Part shown: piece after piece, positions 54,700-64,000 of the stretch
Layout of the letters: each line of letters opens with the position of its first letter
Position numbering within the stretch: the stretch's first letter is position 1
Source: Cladocopium goreaui
Taxonomy: Eukaryota > Sar > Dinophyceae > Suessiales > Symbiodiniaceae
DNA: 64,000 bases
Assembly (NCBI GenBank): GCA_947184155.2
Contig: CAMXCT020001857.1
Location: 124,001 to 188,000, forward strand
Direction of reading: 5' to 3'
Notes under the pieces: generated by a model
What the model saw: only the letters and a program-made list of their open reading frames with translations
Told to the model about the DNA's origin: nothing
Database searches by the model: none
Made by a program: the position numbers and the translations under genes

Positions 54700-55378
54700 A
54701 AGATGGTGCCCAGTGATGTTTGTTGGTTTACAAACACCAGTCACATCCATTAACTATAGTTATATCTACCATAAACATCCATAAACCATAAACCAGTAAG
54801 TATATATATATAGCGCCGGACAACTACTTAGAACATCGTTTTGGAAATTTTTCGGTGGGTACGCGCCCTCTACTTAGAACATTTTCGGCGAATAGGGGAA
54901 CGTATGTTCTAAGTGACTTAGAACATATGAGGATTCTCTACTTAGAACATGCCATCATATATACATGTAAATATATGTATATGTATACATACATACAACT
55001 TAACACTGCATATTTATATTATATATACAGGAGGTGTGATGTTGCGTTAAGATACATGGGGATGTCTATATTGAGGTATATTGAAATTATATGACCGATT
55101 GAGCGGTTGGAATGGTCCAAAGCACAGGATTTTCCAAAAATGCACGTAGATAGCTGGGGGGATTCTTACTTAGAACACGGGGGAACCCCCAAAACCTCTA
55201 CTTAGAACATATATGAACATATATGTTCTAAGTAGTGGTCCAGGATCTCTACTTAGAACACGTTTTGGAATTCCAAAACCAATGTTCTAAGTAGTTGTCC
55301 GGCGCTATATATATATATCCCCCTATAAACCATAGTTGTTGGAGTTATTTGCACCAACTTAGCCATCGTAAACGGGTC
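54700..55378. mobile_element. CAATGTGAGGCCCCC-type foldback element split by another element
   Basis: The left part (GGTGCCCAGTGATG..., to about 54800) and right part (CATAAACCATAGTTGTTGG..., from about 55325) are the two halves of one family member. The element at 54812-55306 sits between them in a TA run. Confidence 0.7.
54812..55306. mobile_element. Element with 25-bp perfect terminal inverted repeats
   Basis: The left end starts AGCGCCGGACAACTACTTAG; the 25-bp repeat spans 54812-54836, with its exact reverse complement at 55282-55306. TATATATATA lies on both sides, compatible with a TA target. The interior has about eight more copies of CTACTTAGAACA in both directions, including a perfect 18-bp-arm palindrome at 55198-55235. 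No transposase is present; a Tc1/mariner-like non-autonomous element is one possibility. Confidence 0.88.
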
Positions 55379-55382
55379 GGGG

Positions 55383-55413
55383 GCTACGCGGCTACGCGGC
55401 TACGCGGCTACGC
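55383..55413. repeat. GCTACGCGG 9-bp repeat
   Basis: Four direct copies of GCTACGCGG in an otherwise AT-rich area, just before a putative small exon. Confidence 0.85.
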
Positions 55414-55423
55414 TTGGTGCCAG

Positions 55424-55472
55424 GCTTCCTCGATGGTTTTGTCTTCAGGACAGACGGTTGGGTCGGACAATG
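55424..55472 (+). CDS. Putative small exon (weak)
   Basis: Acceptor TTGGTGCCAG and donor AATG/GTATGA. One frame gives FLDGFVFRTDGWVGQ. All three frames are open, so support is limited to splice signals and base composition. Confidence 0.25.
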
Positions 55473-55491
55473 GTATGAACATGGCATATAA

Positions 55492-55604
55492 TCTGGGTAA
55501 ATTATAATGACCTCACTGCGGCCTCACTGGAATCATGGTTAGCAAGGGGAATCATCCCCAAATGGCCTTAATTCAGGTTAGTGAAATATTAGAATTTACC
55601 CAGA
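55492..55604. mobile_element. TCTGGGTAAATT-family foldback element
   Basis: TCTGGGTAAATTATAATGAC to TAGAATTTACCCAGA. Confidence 0.85.
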
Positions 55605-56217
55605 TATAATGAAGAACTAATTATTATTAATGGTATACTAATTATTTAATGGTATAATAATGTATAATTAGTAATGGCCGTTAACTATAATACAGTATTA
55701 TTTTTATTAATTGGATGAACATTGCCATTAACTATTAATGGTTAACTATTATTAACTAACAGATAATGGCATGATACAGTATTAACGTTAACTATTCTTA
55801 TCTATTCTTACTAAAATAATAGTTAAGGTTAATAATTCATTATACCATGATTTTTTTAGCAAGAATGTGTCCCATGTATATTAATCATGTTAAGAATATA
55901 TCCCTATTAATAATGTTAACGGGATCATATTATATACATATATTGTACATATAGATCCAATTAACCACAATAGATGTTGGATGTGTAAATCTACAGCTGG
56001 AAAGGTTTATAAAATGGAGATTTTCCAAGTCAGGGGGTCCCCCAAATCATCCAAGTAATGGATGACCATGACTCAGTATTGAAGCAACCATGGTGACGTG
56101 TGGATCCTCCATTTTTTAACCCCCCATACACAATGCATATATACACAACTAAACTTCTTAGATTCTTATCCTTGTTCCTTCCTCGGCTCTACTATTTCCT
56201 AGAATCTCTATAGGATT
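55605..56217. other. AT-rich DNA without a recognisable gene
   Basis: Repeated TTAACTATTA and TAATGGTATA words. Nothing else seen. Confidence 0.5.
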
Positions 56218-56604
56218 GTGCTTCGTCTGTACAGAACCTATCAGAGGGATTCAGTGGGTGCTGGACGACAGTTGCCGCTCAATGCCCTTGGCCATGACCT
56301 TCCTGACGATCTATGTATCTATGTCATGACCTTGATCCTACGTCTTCAAAGTTTGATGCGTCAGTCTGCCTACGACCTTGATGCTGTTGCGAAATTTCTA
56401 CCAAATGCGATCTCAACATATCTCAAAAAACTCGGTCGGATTGCTAGAATTTCGGCATTGCTGCCGTGCTACGTGACATCAAACGGCTCATGCATGCGTA
56501 TTGCACTTCTTCCGGAAGTGGAGGAAACTGCACGAGAGCAGAAGATGTTTGTGCAATCGAGTGGATGGAACAATTTCTCTCATTGGAAGCAGCTGGTTCT
56601 GTGA
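56218..56604 (+). CDS. Unrecognised open segment
   Basis: About 128 codons without a stop and with protein-like composition, for example LILRLQSLMRQSAYDLDAVA and ISTYLKKLGRIARISALLP. No ATG stands at its start, and a TTG or an upstream acceptor would be needed. It could be a larger exon or a gene fragment. No family recognised. Confidence 0.35.
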   Translation: MLRLYRTYQRDSVGAGRQLPLNALGHDLPDDLCIYVMTLILRLQSLMRQSAYDLDAVAKFLPNAISTYLKKLGRIARISALLPCYVTSNGSCMRIALLPEVEETAREQKMFVQSSGWNNFSHWKQLVL

Positions 56605-57005
56605 TGGAGATGATACAGAACGTCAGACAAGAGCACGTTCTGTGTGCTTTTTCATCCCTCCTGCTCTGATCCCATCATCGCTCTCCAAATGAAGCATGGC
56701 CTTTGTTTCACGCTTGAGTTGCCCACATCATATCCTCATGCTTCACACTGTTCTGAACCATGGTACACTTGAGTTGCCCAAGAGTCCAGCGCTGGACTTT
56801 CCTCAATTTTTTCTGTTCTTTCTCATGGCTTTTCCATACTTTGAAAACGATCGAAGCACCCACTCATAGAATTGGATGATGGGAACAAAAATCACAGCAA
56901 ACCCATACATTTGACGGTAAAAACATGTAAAAACCATGGTTTCGGGTAACAAAAAAATGACAAAATCCCAACGAAAACCCATTGGACTCAGCCGTTTCGC
57001 GTCAG

Positions 57006-57076
57006 GAAATTCCTGTGGCAAGAGGGTCTGGCCAACTTGGCTCTTGAAGCGGCCGCCTTGGCTCCTCGGACGGCTG
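57006..57076 (+). CDS. Putative exon T
   Basis: Acceptor GTTTCGCGTCAG and donor GCTG/GTGTCC. The peptide reads KFLWQEGLANLALEAAALAP, then RTA. The helical, alanine- and leucine-rich pattern resembles exon M (LLLQDGFLDGW). It starts with one base of a split codon and leaves one. Confidence 0.48.
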
Positions 57077-57169
57077 GTGTCCATGGCAGTCCATGGCTAC
57101 GGCGAATTTTTTTTGGGAAACTGGAAGCATAGGTGAAATAGATGGACTACTAGGAATCTTAGCCCAAAT

Positions 57170-57280
57170 TACCCTCTGGTAAACTAACAGTTTGCGAACT
57201 GGAAAATGGCCCATAGAAATAGTTGATTTACCTATTAAAAATGGTGGATCTTTCCATATGTAAACGTTTACCAGAGGGTA
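57170..57280. mobile_element. TACCCTCTGGTAA-family foldback element
   Basis: TACCCTCTGGTAAACTAACA to TAAACGTTTACCAGAGGGTA. Confidence 0.88.
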
Positions 57281-58111
57281 ACCCAAATTTTCGGATTTTT
57301 GTTCATGGACATAAGCAGTTTTTTTGGCAGATGGGAAGATTACCACCGATGCGAAACTGGTTTATTTTGCCAGTTTCCGATGGACACACCAACAAGGTGG
57401 GAATAAATCCTTCAAAATTCACCAGCGTTTATGGCAAATCTATAACTTACACCTATATATAGTCATGGGCTGAATCTCAAGCATTTCAACATGTCAACAT
57501 GTCGAAGGGCTGGTGTGGACCCAGATCACCTGTTAATCTGCCAATCCTATCCTCAACATCAAATAACTGGGCTTCGCTTCACATAAATTGGGTCCCTTTT
57601 TGATTCGGGCAACATGTTTGCTTCTCGGGGATTGATCGAATCGAATGAGAAAATCACACTTTTTCCCAAGGAAAGTGCTGATGCCACGGGGGATTTCACC
57701 CTGGATTGCTGCTTTTCATGATGCTATTTCTGTCGTCGATGTATCCTACCGGTAAACCAACATGGCAACGGAAGATCCAAATCCGAAGTGAAAATTCCTC
57801 CGTGAAGTGATCCAAGGCGTCAAGCCGATTTCCACCAAATTAGCGCCGATTTCACCCACAACAATGGGGCTTTTGAGAAAAAAATACTGGCTACCCCCAG
57901 TCATCATCCAAATTTTCGATGGGCTTTTCATGAAATCAACGATCCAGCTGGGCGAAAAACCTCCACTCTGGAACCTAATGAGACCTGAGGTTGGCGTGCG
58001 CGGTCTGGTCGACACAGTCTCTCGGAAAAATCTGGGATGGTCAGACGGTCCATCGAACAGAGGTCCGATTCTTGACCTTTGTGGAACTGTGGTGGATGGA
58101 TCAGGGTAAAT

Positions 58112-58207
58112 TACCCTCTGGTAAACGAACATAGCTGTTGAAAAGCACCACCTTCAGTGAATAAATCAACTATAAATGGACCATTTTCCAGTTCGCAAAC
58201 TGTTAAA
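58112..58207. mobile_element. TACCCTCTGGTAA-family element, right end lost
   Basis: TACCCTCTGGTAAACGAACA runs to AGTTCGCAAACTGTTAAATT and then changes directly into the ATAACGACCTC core of the TCTGGGTAAATT family (58213-58326), itself lacking its left end. This is a junction of two broken elements. Confidence 0.7.
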
Positions 58208-58617
58208 TTTTCATAACGACCTCGCCCTGTTCTCCCGAAGCCAAAAAAATCATGGTTAGGATTCGGGGAATCCCAATAGAACGCCGAACGAACTTCAGGT
58301 TAGTGAATTAGTATGATTTACCCAGATGGAATGGATGCAAAGATGTAGCACTTTAACCACAAACATCCACAAACAATGGGATATGTGCTGATTTCTGCTG
58401 ATGTTTATCAACAATTGTGTCTATGTTCACCACATTTAAAAACACCATTATATGTTTGAATACGAATATTATATATACATATATATATATACTATTATAT
58501 ACTATCACATACCATATAGATCTATTAAACCATGATATACCATGATACTGTTAAACAATCCAATACGGATTAAGCACTGTACTCCAATCTGGATCCAAAT
58601 TTTTGTGCTTCTCTGAG

Positions 58618-58672
58618 GTCCTACCCTTGGCCTTTGGCGTGGTTTTGGCCATCGTGGCCTTCTACTTCCAAG
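58618..58672 (+). CDS. Putative exon U, membrane-helix segment
   Basis: The acceptor is GTGCTTCTCTGAG and the donor CAAG/GTGCGA. The peptide VLPLAFGVVLAIVAFYFQ is a typical length and hydrophobicity for a transmembrane helix. Upstream in the same frame SKFLCFSE also stays open, so the acceptor could lie further left. Confidence 0.4.
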
Positions 58673-59519
58673 GTGCGACGAACGCTTGGGGCAGCAGTTG
58701 GCTGCGACAGAGAACCACTGTTGGCAGATGATTAGTTCATGTTTTTAGTTGTTCCCGGTTTTCATGGTCAAATAATGTCAAAAATCTTGAGGAGATCGTT
58801 GACAAATGAGTTGTTGTTTGATGACTTTGGTTTACACTGCCCTTTAGATTCATTGGGAATGATCGGTTCTTCGCCAATATTTCATGGGACGACATGTTGA
58901 TTTTTTGAACATGCCCCGCTTCAGGGGTAAATATCGGTTGGCTTCATGTAGATCCAATTTACTCAACATGCGAAAACGTGGTGTTCTCAGATACTGGTCG
59001 TTAAGGATTGATGTGGTAGACTAAACCCAATAATTGTTGATTGATGTAGTAGGATGTTAATAGACAAATATTGATTGATATAGGATAATAGTGGGATAAT
59101 AATGCATATATATATATAATTATGGTCTAACAAAAACAAACCACCCCCAATAGAGGTTTAAGGTTTATGATTGAGTATACCCAATTTCAAGGGATTCTGT
59201 AAAACACCCCTCAGTGGTTGTCTTAGGAAGCTGGTTCCCCCAGCAGTGATGGAATGAACGTCGGTTTTTTTCAACGCAACTCGTAAGTCGTTCGATATCT
59301 CTACGATGTAAACCCGTTCACCAGTCGTGAGTTCTGTGCGTGCGTCAACTTGGATAATAGATTTAGCTGCTATAGCTATAGATCCCATTGGATCTCCATT
59401 GTTTCTTGGAACTTAGCCATAAATCAGCATAAATCAGCAAAAAAGATCCCATGAAAAATCATATTGAATCATATATAAAAAAATATCCATAGTTCTTGGT
59501 TAAATTGACATGTTCCTAT

Positions 59520-59628
59520 CTGGTTGGTGGTTTGGAACATGAATTTTATTTTTCCATTCAGTTGGGAATTTTATAACCCCAACTGACGAATTCATATGTT
59601 TCAGAGGAGTAGGTATACCACCAACCAG
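59520..59628. mobile_element. TGGTTGGTGG-family foldback element
   Basis: CTGGTTGGTGGTTTGGAACA to GGTATACCACCAACCAG. Confidence 0.9.
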
Positions 59629-59664
59629 TATATATATAGTATATTTATTATATCTTATTACATT

Positions 59665-59761
59665 ATATCCATATATCAGTATAATTATTACCATAATACC
59701 AATAATGACTATAATAGTCATTATTGGTATTATGGTAATAATTATACTGATATATGGATAT
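59665..59761. repeat. 97-bp perfect palindrome
   Basis: Arms of 48 bp (59665-59712 and 59714-59761) are exact reverse complements around one central A. The left arm also occurs, with changes and without its partner, after the related element at 51445-51544. Confidence 0.95.
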
Positions 59762-59857
59762 TATAGATTATTATAGTATATAGTACTATAGTATAATTAT
59801 ATGACATGTTCCTATTGTTGGGGCGCCCGTTGCACTCCAAAATGAGGAGATCTCCAG

Positions 59858-59946
59858 CATGGCACCACACCGGCCAGGCGTCTTTCGCGAGCTGGACTTT
59901 GGAAGCCTGGACTTCGGAAGTCTGTCACTTGGCTTGCGGAGTTATG
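59858..59946 (+). CDS. Putative exon V
   Basis: Acceptor GAGATCTCCAG and donor TATG/GTTGAG. The peptide reads MAPHRPGVFRELDFGSLDFG, then SLSLGLRSY, with the internal repeat LDFGS. If the donor is not used, the frame ends at TGA 59949-59951 and this would be a last exon. Confidence 0.4.
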
Positions 59947-60144
59947 GTTGAGATTTAGCCTCTGGTCATTTAACAGTTGAACAACTTTCTTTCACTTTCA
60001 GAATAAACAGTTGTTGAAGATTTACCCTCAGGATTTTGAATGATCCTCTGGTAAGACTAAACAGCAATAGTTGAAAAAAACAGAATAAACAGTAACAAAC
60101 CATCCAGCTATTGGGGATCGTTGATTTTTTCAGACCACCAGAAA

Positions 60145-60427
60145 AGCCCTCTGGTAAGTTAACAGTTCGCTATTGGAAATGGCCATAGACACCATTGTCA
60201 ATGACAATTCTAAACCAACTTTGGGGATTAACCTACTGTGGATGGTTGCGAAATCCTGCACCACCTGGGATGGTAGAAAACCTGTAGATAAAGCACCTAT
60301 GAACTGGTGCAGGATTTCGCAACCATCCACCAATCCATCCGTAGCTATTGGAAATGGCCATTGAAATAGTTGACTTACCTATTAAACATGGTGATTTTCC
60401 ATAGTTATGTTAGTTTACCAGAGGGTA
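60145..60427. mobile_element. TACCCTCTGGTAA-family element split by a 26-bp-arm hairpin element
   Basis: CCCTCTGGTAAGTTAACAGT to TTAGTTTACCAGAGGGTA forms the host element. GCTATTGGAAATGGCCAT is present twice (60169-60186 and 60344-60361) around an insert that contains perfect 26-bp inverted arms (60238-60263 and 60305-60330, starting GTGGATGGTTGCGAAATCCT). The 18-bp repeat is probably a target duplication. Confidence 0.82.
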
Positions 60428-60629
60428 TCTCCAGTTGACTAGGACAATCGACTAGATGGGCAGAAACTAATCCAAAATAGTCTTTTGGAATCAATGGGAT
60501 TATCTACCAACCAGCTAAGTTTTTTTTTGGCAGGGTATCTAAGATTGGCCATGTTGAATGGGTGAAACTAAGCTAACAAAAGTATGCTGGTATTTAGTCA
60601 AAAGCCAAAGGAATGACCCAGCTATTTCA

Positions 60630-60760
60630 ATGGGAATTTCAGGATCCTAAAATGGAGGTACTGTACTATATAAGGCCATATTTTGGGGGAATATTCCCTT
60701 ACAAAGGCCTTACATAGGCCTTATATATGGTAGGTACCTCCAATTTAGGTTCCTGGAATG
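60630..60760. repeat. Dispersed repeat with GGAGGTACTGTA core
   Basis: Shortened relative of 18347-18513 and 48467-48622, ending AGGTACCTCCAATTTAGG, just upstream of exon W. Confidence 0.7.
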
Positions 60761-60781
60761 GCCATTGACTATTGCTTACAG

Positions 60782-60887
60782 GAATGCCAGTTATAGAGGT
60801 CTCAACTTACCACGTGGGATGCACATCCAAGTCGATAGGATGATCGAGTTCTGCTTGGTGGTCTGCCTCCACAAGGGCCCGCTGTCT
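60782..60887 (+). CDS. Putative exon W
   Basis: Acceptor CTATTGCTTACAG and a consensus donor, CT/GTGAGT. The 35 codons read NASYRGLNLPRGMHIQVDRM, then IEFCLVVCLHKGPLS. IEFCLVVCL is hydrophobic. It starts with one base of a split codon and ends in phase. One of the clearer exons. Confidence 0.52.
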
Positions 60888-61551
60888 GTGAGTTTCCGAA
60901 ACAAACCTTGATATAGACCCTTCACATCTCTATATCAACATCCCTCAGCCATTCCAACACATCCCTAAAGACTAAAACCTTCAAGGTCAAACCAAATGTC
61001 AATGCCCAGTGTCGACCAACTGCGCAAGATTGATCTTCAATTCGAATGCCAGGGCAACACCTAAGCACTGGAACATAGCCCAGTTAGTTCGATGATTTAC
61101 CGATTGAACCTGCTGATGGTCCACTTCGTAAACTCTTAAATCACCAGAGGGTACATATGGGTACATCAATTTTTGGACCGTGGATTCTTTGGATTGAAAA
61201 ACATCACTGTTTCATAGTTGAAAGTGGTTTATCACCTACCTTAGATGATGGTCAGCGACTCTACCATGCTGTAAAATGGAGTGGCCAGTCGCCACATGTC
61301 GCCAGGTAAGCCAGTCACCTGCTTTCGGAGAGTAGGATGATCCCTTTCAGCTCCTTTTTCAACATGGGAATTCTGATCTGAAAAAAATCTCTGGTAGATA
61401 CCCTCTTTTTATTATAACATGTCTGTAGTGACAAGGACCAAAAAATCAAACCAGTTCTCACCTTCTATTGAGCAGTTTCTTCAAAACCCCTGGTTGGCTG
61501 ATTCGATGAGTTCGGGGATTTTTTTTTACTACTCAAAATTTTGGGGGACCA

Positions 61552-61725
61552 TACCCTCTGGTAAACGTTTTGCCAAAACACTATGGAACATCACCATGCG
61601 ACAAAAAAAGCTGGGTAAATCTATGTAAATCCACCATTAAACTATGGAAAATCACAATTTTTCATGGGAAAACTCACTAGAAATTTCCATTTTCAATAGC
61701 TATCTATGTATGTTTACCAGAAGGA
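61552..61725. mobile_element. TACCCTCTGGTAA-family foldback element (enlarged)
   Basis: TACCCTCTGGTAAACGTTTT to TGTATGTTTACCAGAAGG, with a duplicated middle (ACTATGGAACATCACC and ACTATGGAAAATCAC). Confidence 0.75.
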
Positions 61726-61867
61726 AAGTCCTGAAGTTCCAGAGATGTCCATTCTTCCAATTTTTTTGGAAGATTTTTTTGGAAGATCTGGTAGAAAAAT
61801 AGTATATAAGTATATAACTAGTGTATATATATATATAGATACGTAGATGTTTTTTTTCATGGCGCAG

Positions 61868-61958
61868 AAAGATGTGGTTTTGTTATTGCTCAAATTGTCC
61901 ATCGAAACTCAATACATCTGTCCATCCCGGGTTCATCGGTGGGTTTCCACATGACCAC
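61868..61958 (+). CDS. Putative exon
   Basis: Acceptor TTTCATGGCGCAG and consensus donor CCAC/GTAAGT. Two frames are open: one ends in phase and reads KMWFCYCSNCPSKLNTSVHP, and the other reads RCGFVIAQIVHRNSIHLSIP. The frame remains undecided. Confidence 0.38.
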
Positions 61959-62532
61959 GTAAGTTTCCAAGCCAGACCGCAGCCGAGGGAGCCTTTCCTA
62001 GGTGCAGCAGTGGAAGAGGCGCCGAGAGGGTTGAACTGGTTACTGTAGGACTTAGGGCATTTGAACTGTAATACAGTATATTATACTCTGGGTGTATGGG
62101 GGTGTATAAATACTGTGTATAGTAACTAAAACTCTAGATGTCACTTTGTCAGTAAGCATATAGTATATAACAGTGTGTATATATATATATAGAGGGATTT
62201 CTGGTGAGGGAATGGTAGTATAATGGAGAGATAACTAATACACATTTTTCACCAAACATGGGCCAAATCATGGGAATGATTTCACTCATTAAGTGATTTT
62301 TAGGGTGGTCAATGAATAACCAACTTAAGTTGTCTACGCTATCTACAACTGGGATTTTTTTTGCGGTGGGGACGAGGCCCAAACGGTTTTCTGAGTCGTG
62401 AACTTGGGGATATATGAAAAAAAACGTTGCTAGTCTTAAAATGAATAAACACTAAAGATGTGAACATCCAAACGGTTTAGGGTTTTTCAGATGGATCCAG
62501 TACTGGGATGTCATGGGGATTTAATGGGGATT

Positions 62533-62639
62533 TACCATCTGGTTATTTAACATAGCCATGGAAAATCACCATTTTTAACAGGTAAACCATCTATTTCTAT
62601 GGGCCATTTTCCATGGCTATGTTAAATAACCAGAGGGTA
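62533..62639. mobile_element. TACCCTCTGGTAA-family foldback element
   Basis: TACCATCTGGTTATTTAACA to GTTAAATAACCAGAGGGTA. One of the most symmetrical copies. Confidence 0.9.
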
Positions 62640-63129
62640 GATGCATAGCTAGTGGGATAAAAAACAAAGATGGGGAGTGATGCCGAAAACCCCAAGTGAT
62701 TAAAATATCGACCCCAAGAATCGCTGTTTAAAAACTGTCAGGCCCAAGCCCCAACTCATGGGGGGATTGTAAATGCTTGCCATAGATGGGGATATTTAAC
62801 ATCGAATGCACTCATGAAATATATACTAGTACTGAATTTTCAGGGTTTGAATCTAGCCAGCTGAACATATTGTTTTGCAAAACATGTAAGATTGGCCACG
62901 AAATTGGATGGATGCCAGGAACATGAATGGATGGATCATTTGACAACCAAATTCGTCACAATTCTTCTGGACATATGATTTTGTAGTACCATGAATTAAC
63001 CAATTGGGTTGTGAAGTACATCTCAATTATATGAACTGACACGTGTACAGTGTACAGGAAGTAGTTCTAAGCTCCAAGCCAGCAATTTGTGCGCAGAACC
63101 TTGTCACTGCTGGATTCGCACACTTTTTT

Positions 63130-63241
63130 TACCCTCTGGTAATTTAACATAGCTATTGAAAATGACCATAGATATAGTGAGTTTTCCCATTAGAAAAGGT
63201 GGATCTTTCCATTGGTTTTTGTGAACGTTTACCAGAGGGTA
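63130..63241. mobile_element. TACCCTCTGGTAA-family foldback element
   Basis: TACCCTCTGGTAATTTAACA to GAACGTTTACCAGAGGGTA, 24 bp before a putative exon. Confidence 0.9.
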
Positions 63242-63265
63242 CATTTTGTTTCGGTGGATTTTCAG

Positions 63266-63334
63266 ATGAGTCTGATCCGAATCCGCCTGCAAGTTGAAGA
63301 TGGAAGATGCTCCATAAAACCATTGGATTTCAAG
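63266..63334 (+). CDS. Putative exon
   Basis: Acceptor GGTGGATTTTCAG and donor AAG/GTGTTC bound 23 in-phase codons: MSLIRIRLQVEDGRCSIKPL, then DFK. It begins with ATG, so a first coding exon is possible, but the strong acceptor suggests an internal one. Confidence 0.45.
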
Positions 63335-63792
63335 GTGTTCCCTAATTTGTTTCAAAAAACATGCCAGAAGGTACGGTTTTGCCCCTAAATCAGCTAAAGT
63401 ACGGCTGGATCCATAGAGATGTTTGATACTTTGTGGTTCTATGTTTCTTACTAGATGTATATCACCTCCAAAAAATATGAGTAATTCACCATGACAGATT
63501 CAGCATCTTCAAAATTATGGATCTCCAAAATCCCCCATGGAAATCCCCATGAATTTGATCAATGGATTGGCTTACGGGAAAAAATACAGGAACCTCCAAA
63601 ATATTTATTTCATGGGAAAATCAATGGTTTCCATGGTTTCCGGTGAAGATTTTCCCCAAGAAACCAATCCAGTGATTTTACCCATAGGATCCATGTATGC
63701 TATATATGGTAACATTTACCATCAATATACCCCCAATGTTATGGATCCATTGATTTTATCACAGAAAGAACAGCGGAATTCCATGAATTCAG

Positions 63793-63840
63793 GTGAGCTT
63801 TTTGGACTTCGTGGTGCCTTTTGTAGTGCCGAGCCGAAGG
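63793..63840 (+). CDS. Putative exon, window edge
   Basis: The acceptor is CATGAATTCAG. In phase with the previous candidate it reads VSFLDFVVPFVVPSRR, which is hydrophobic. The donor (GTCCGA) is weak. Another frame stays open further right, to about 63930. Confidence 0.3.
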
Positions 63841-64000
63841 GTCCGAAGGGTTGGTTGAAAAAGCCATGGGTTTCACCAAAGGTGGCGCTTTGGGTGATGG
63901 TTTCATCCAATTTAACCAATTTGACCGTAGAAAATTGGAACTTCATGGGATTTCATAGTGATTTCATGGGATTTCATAGTGATTTCATGGGATTTCATAG

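Larger units (their letters stand above)
59520..59801. mobile_element. Composite insertion with 14-bp target duplication
   Basis: TGACATGTTCCTAT occurs at 59506-59519 and again at 59802-59815. Between them lie a TGGTTGGTGG element (59520-59628) and an AT-rich tail containing the 97-bp palindrome (59665-59761). The duplication shows that element plus tail arrived as one unit of 282 bp. Confidence 0.85.

Overview
The window looks like nuclear DNA of a dinoflagellate, most likely a member of the order Suessiales (Symbiodiniaceae or a relative). Four things point there. A complete copy of the 22-nt dinoflagellate spliced leader (DinoSL) sits at 3057-3078. An intronless gene at 42182-43648 joins a ubiquitin-like N-terminus to 41-residue RCC1-like repeats, a type I know from these genomes. 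The LINE shows a dinoflagellate-style domain order. Several families of short foldback elements saturate the non-coding DNA. All genes I can support lie on the + strand, as expected for one-directional dinoflagellate gene blocks. Family and organism statements rest on memory of these sequence types; no database search was run.

Region 1 (1-3057) has no recognisable gene. Region 2 (3058-13312) is one ~10.3 kb non-LTR retrotransposon. Its 5' end is the spliced leader, it carries ORF1 (3136-5103, frameshifted) and ORF2 (5172-13236), and a 15-bp target-site duplication flanks it. It landed inside a foldback element whose halves are at 2987-3057 and 13328-13372. ORF2 reads, in order: N-terminal region, RNase H, APE endonuclease, reverse transcriptase, zinc finger, and a domain with cytosine-methyltransferase-like motifs. 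The copy is dead: it has frameshifts, an internal deletion and a 1.7 kb nested repeat block (about 5418-7106).

Region 3 (13.4-64 kb) is AT-rich and intron-like, with short, more GC-rich, open segments every 0.5-3 kb on the + strand. Many have a pyrimidine-AG before and GT after. I read them as small exons of one or a few large genes; several encode helical-repeat-like or membrane-like peptides. I could not name the protein, and only some neighbouring exons agree in codon phase (E>Y>F; G>I>J; L>M>O).

Inside these putative introns lie: a second copy of the composite repeat (29368-30532); a 3.6 kb satellite of 10/11-bp A-tract units in blocks of about 950 bp (32571-36180); the RCC1-like retrogene with a partial spliced-leader relic; a 1.2 kb inverted-repeat element filled with 56-bp tandem repeats (52033-53259); an element with 25-bp terminal inverted repeats nested in another (54812-55306); a 97-bp perfect palindrome (59665-59761); and several dozen copies of at least five foldback families. 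The main story is layered retroposition and small-element insertion into introns, dated by nesting.
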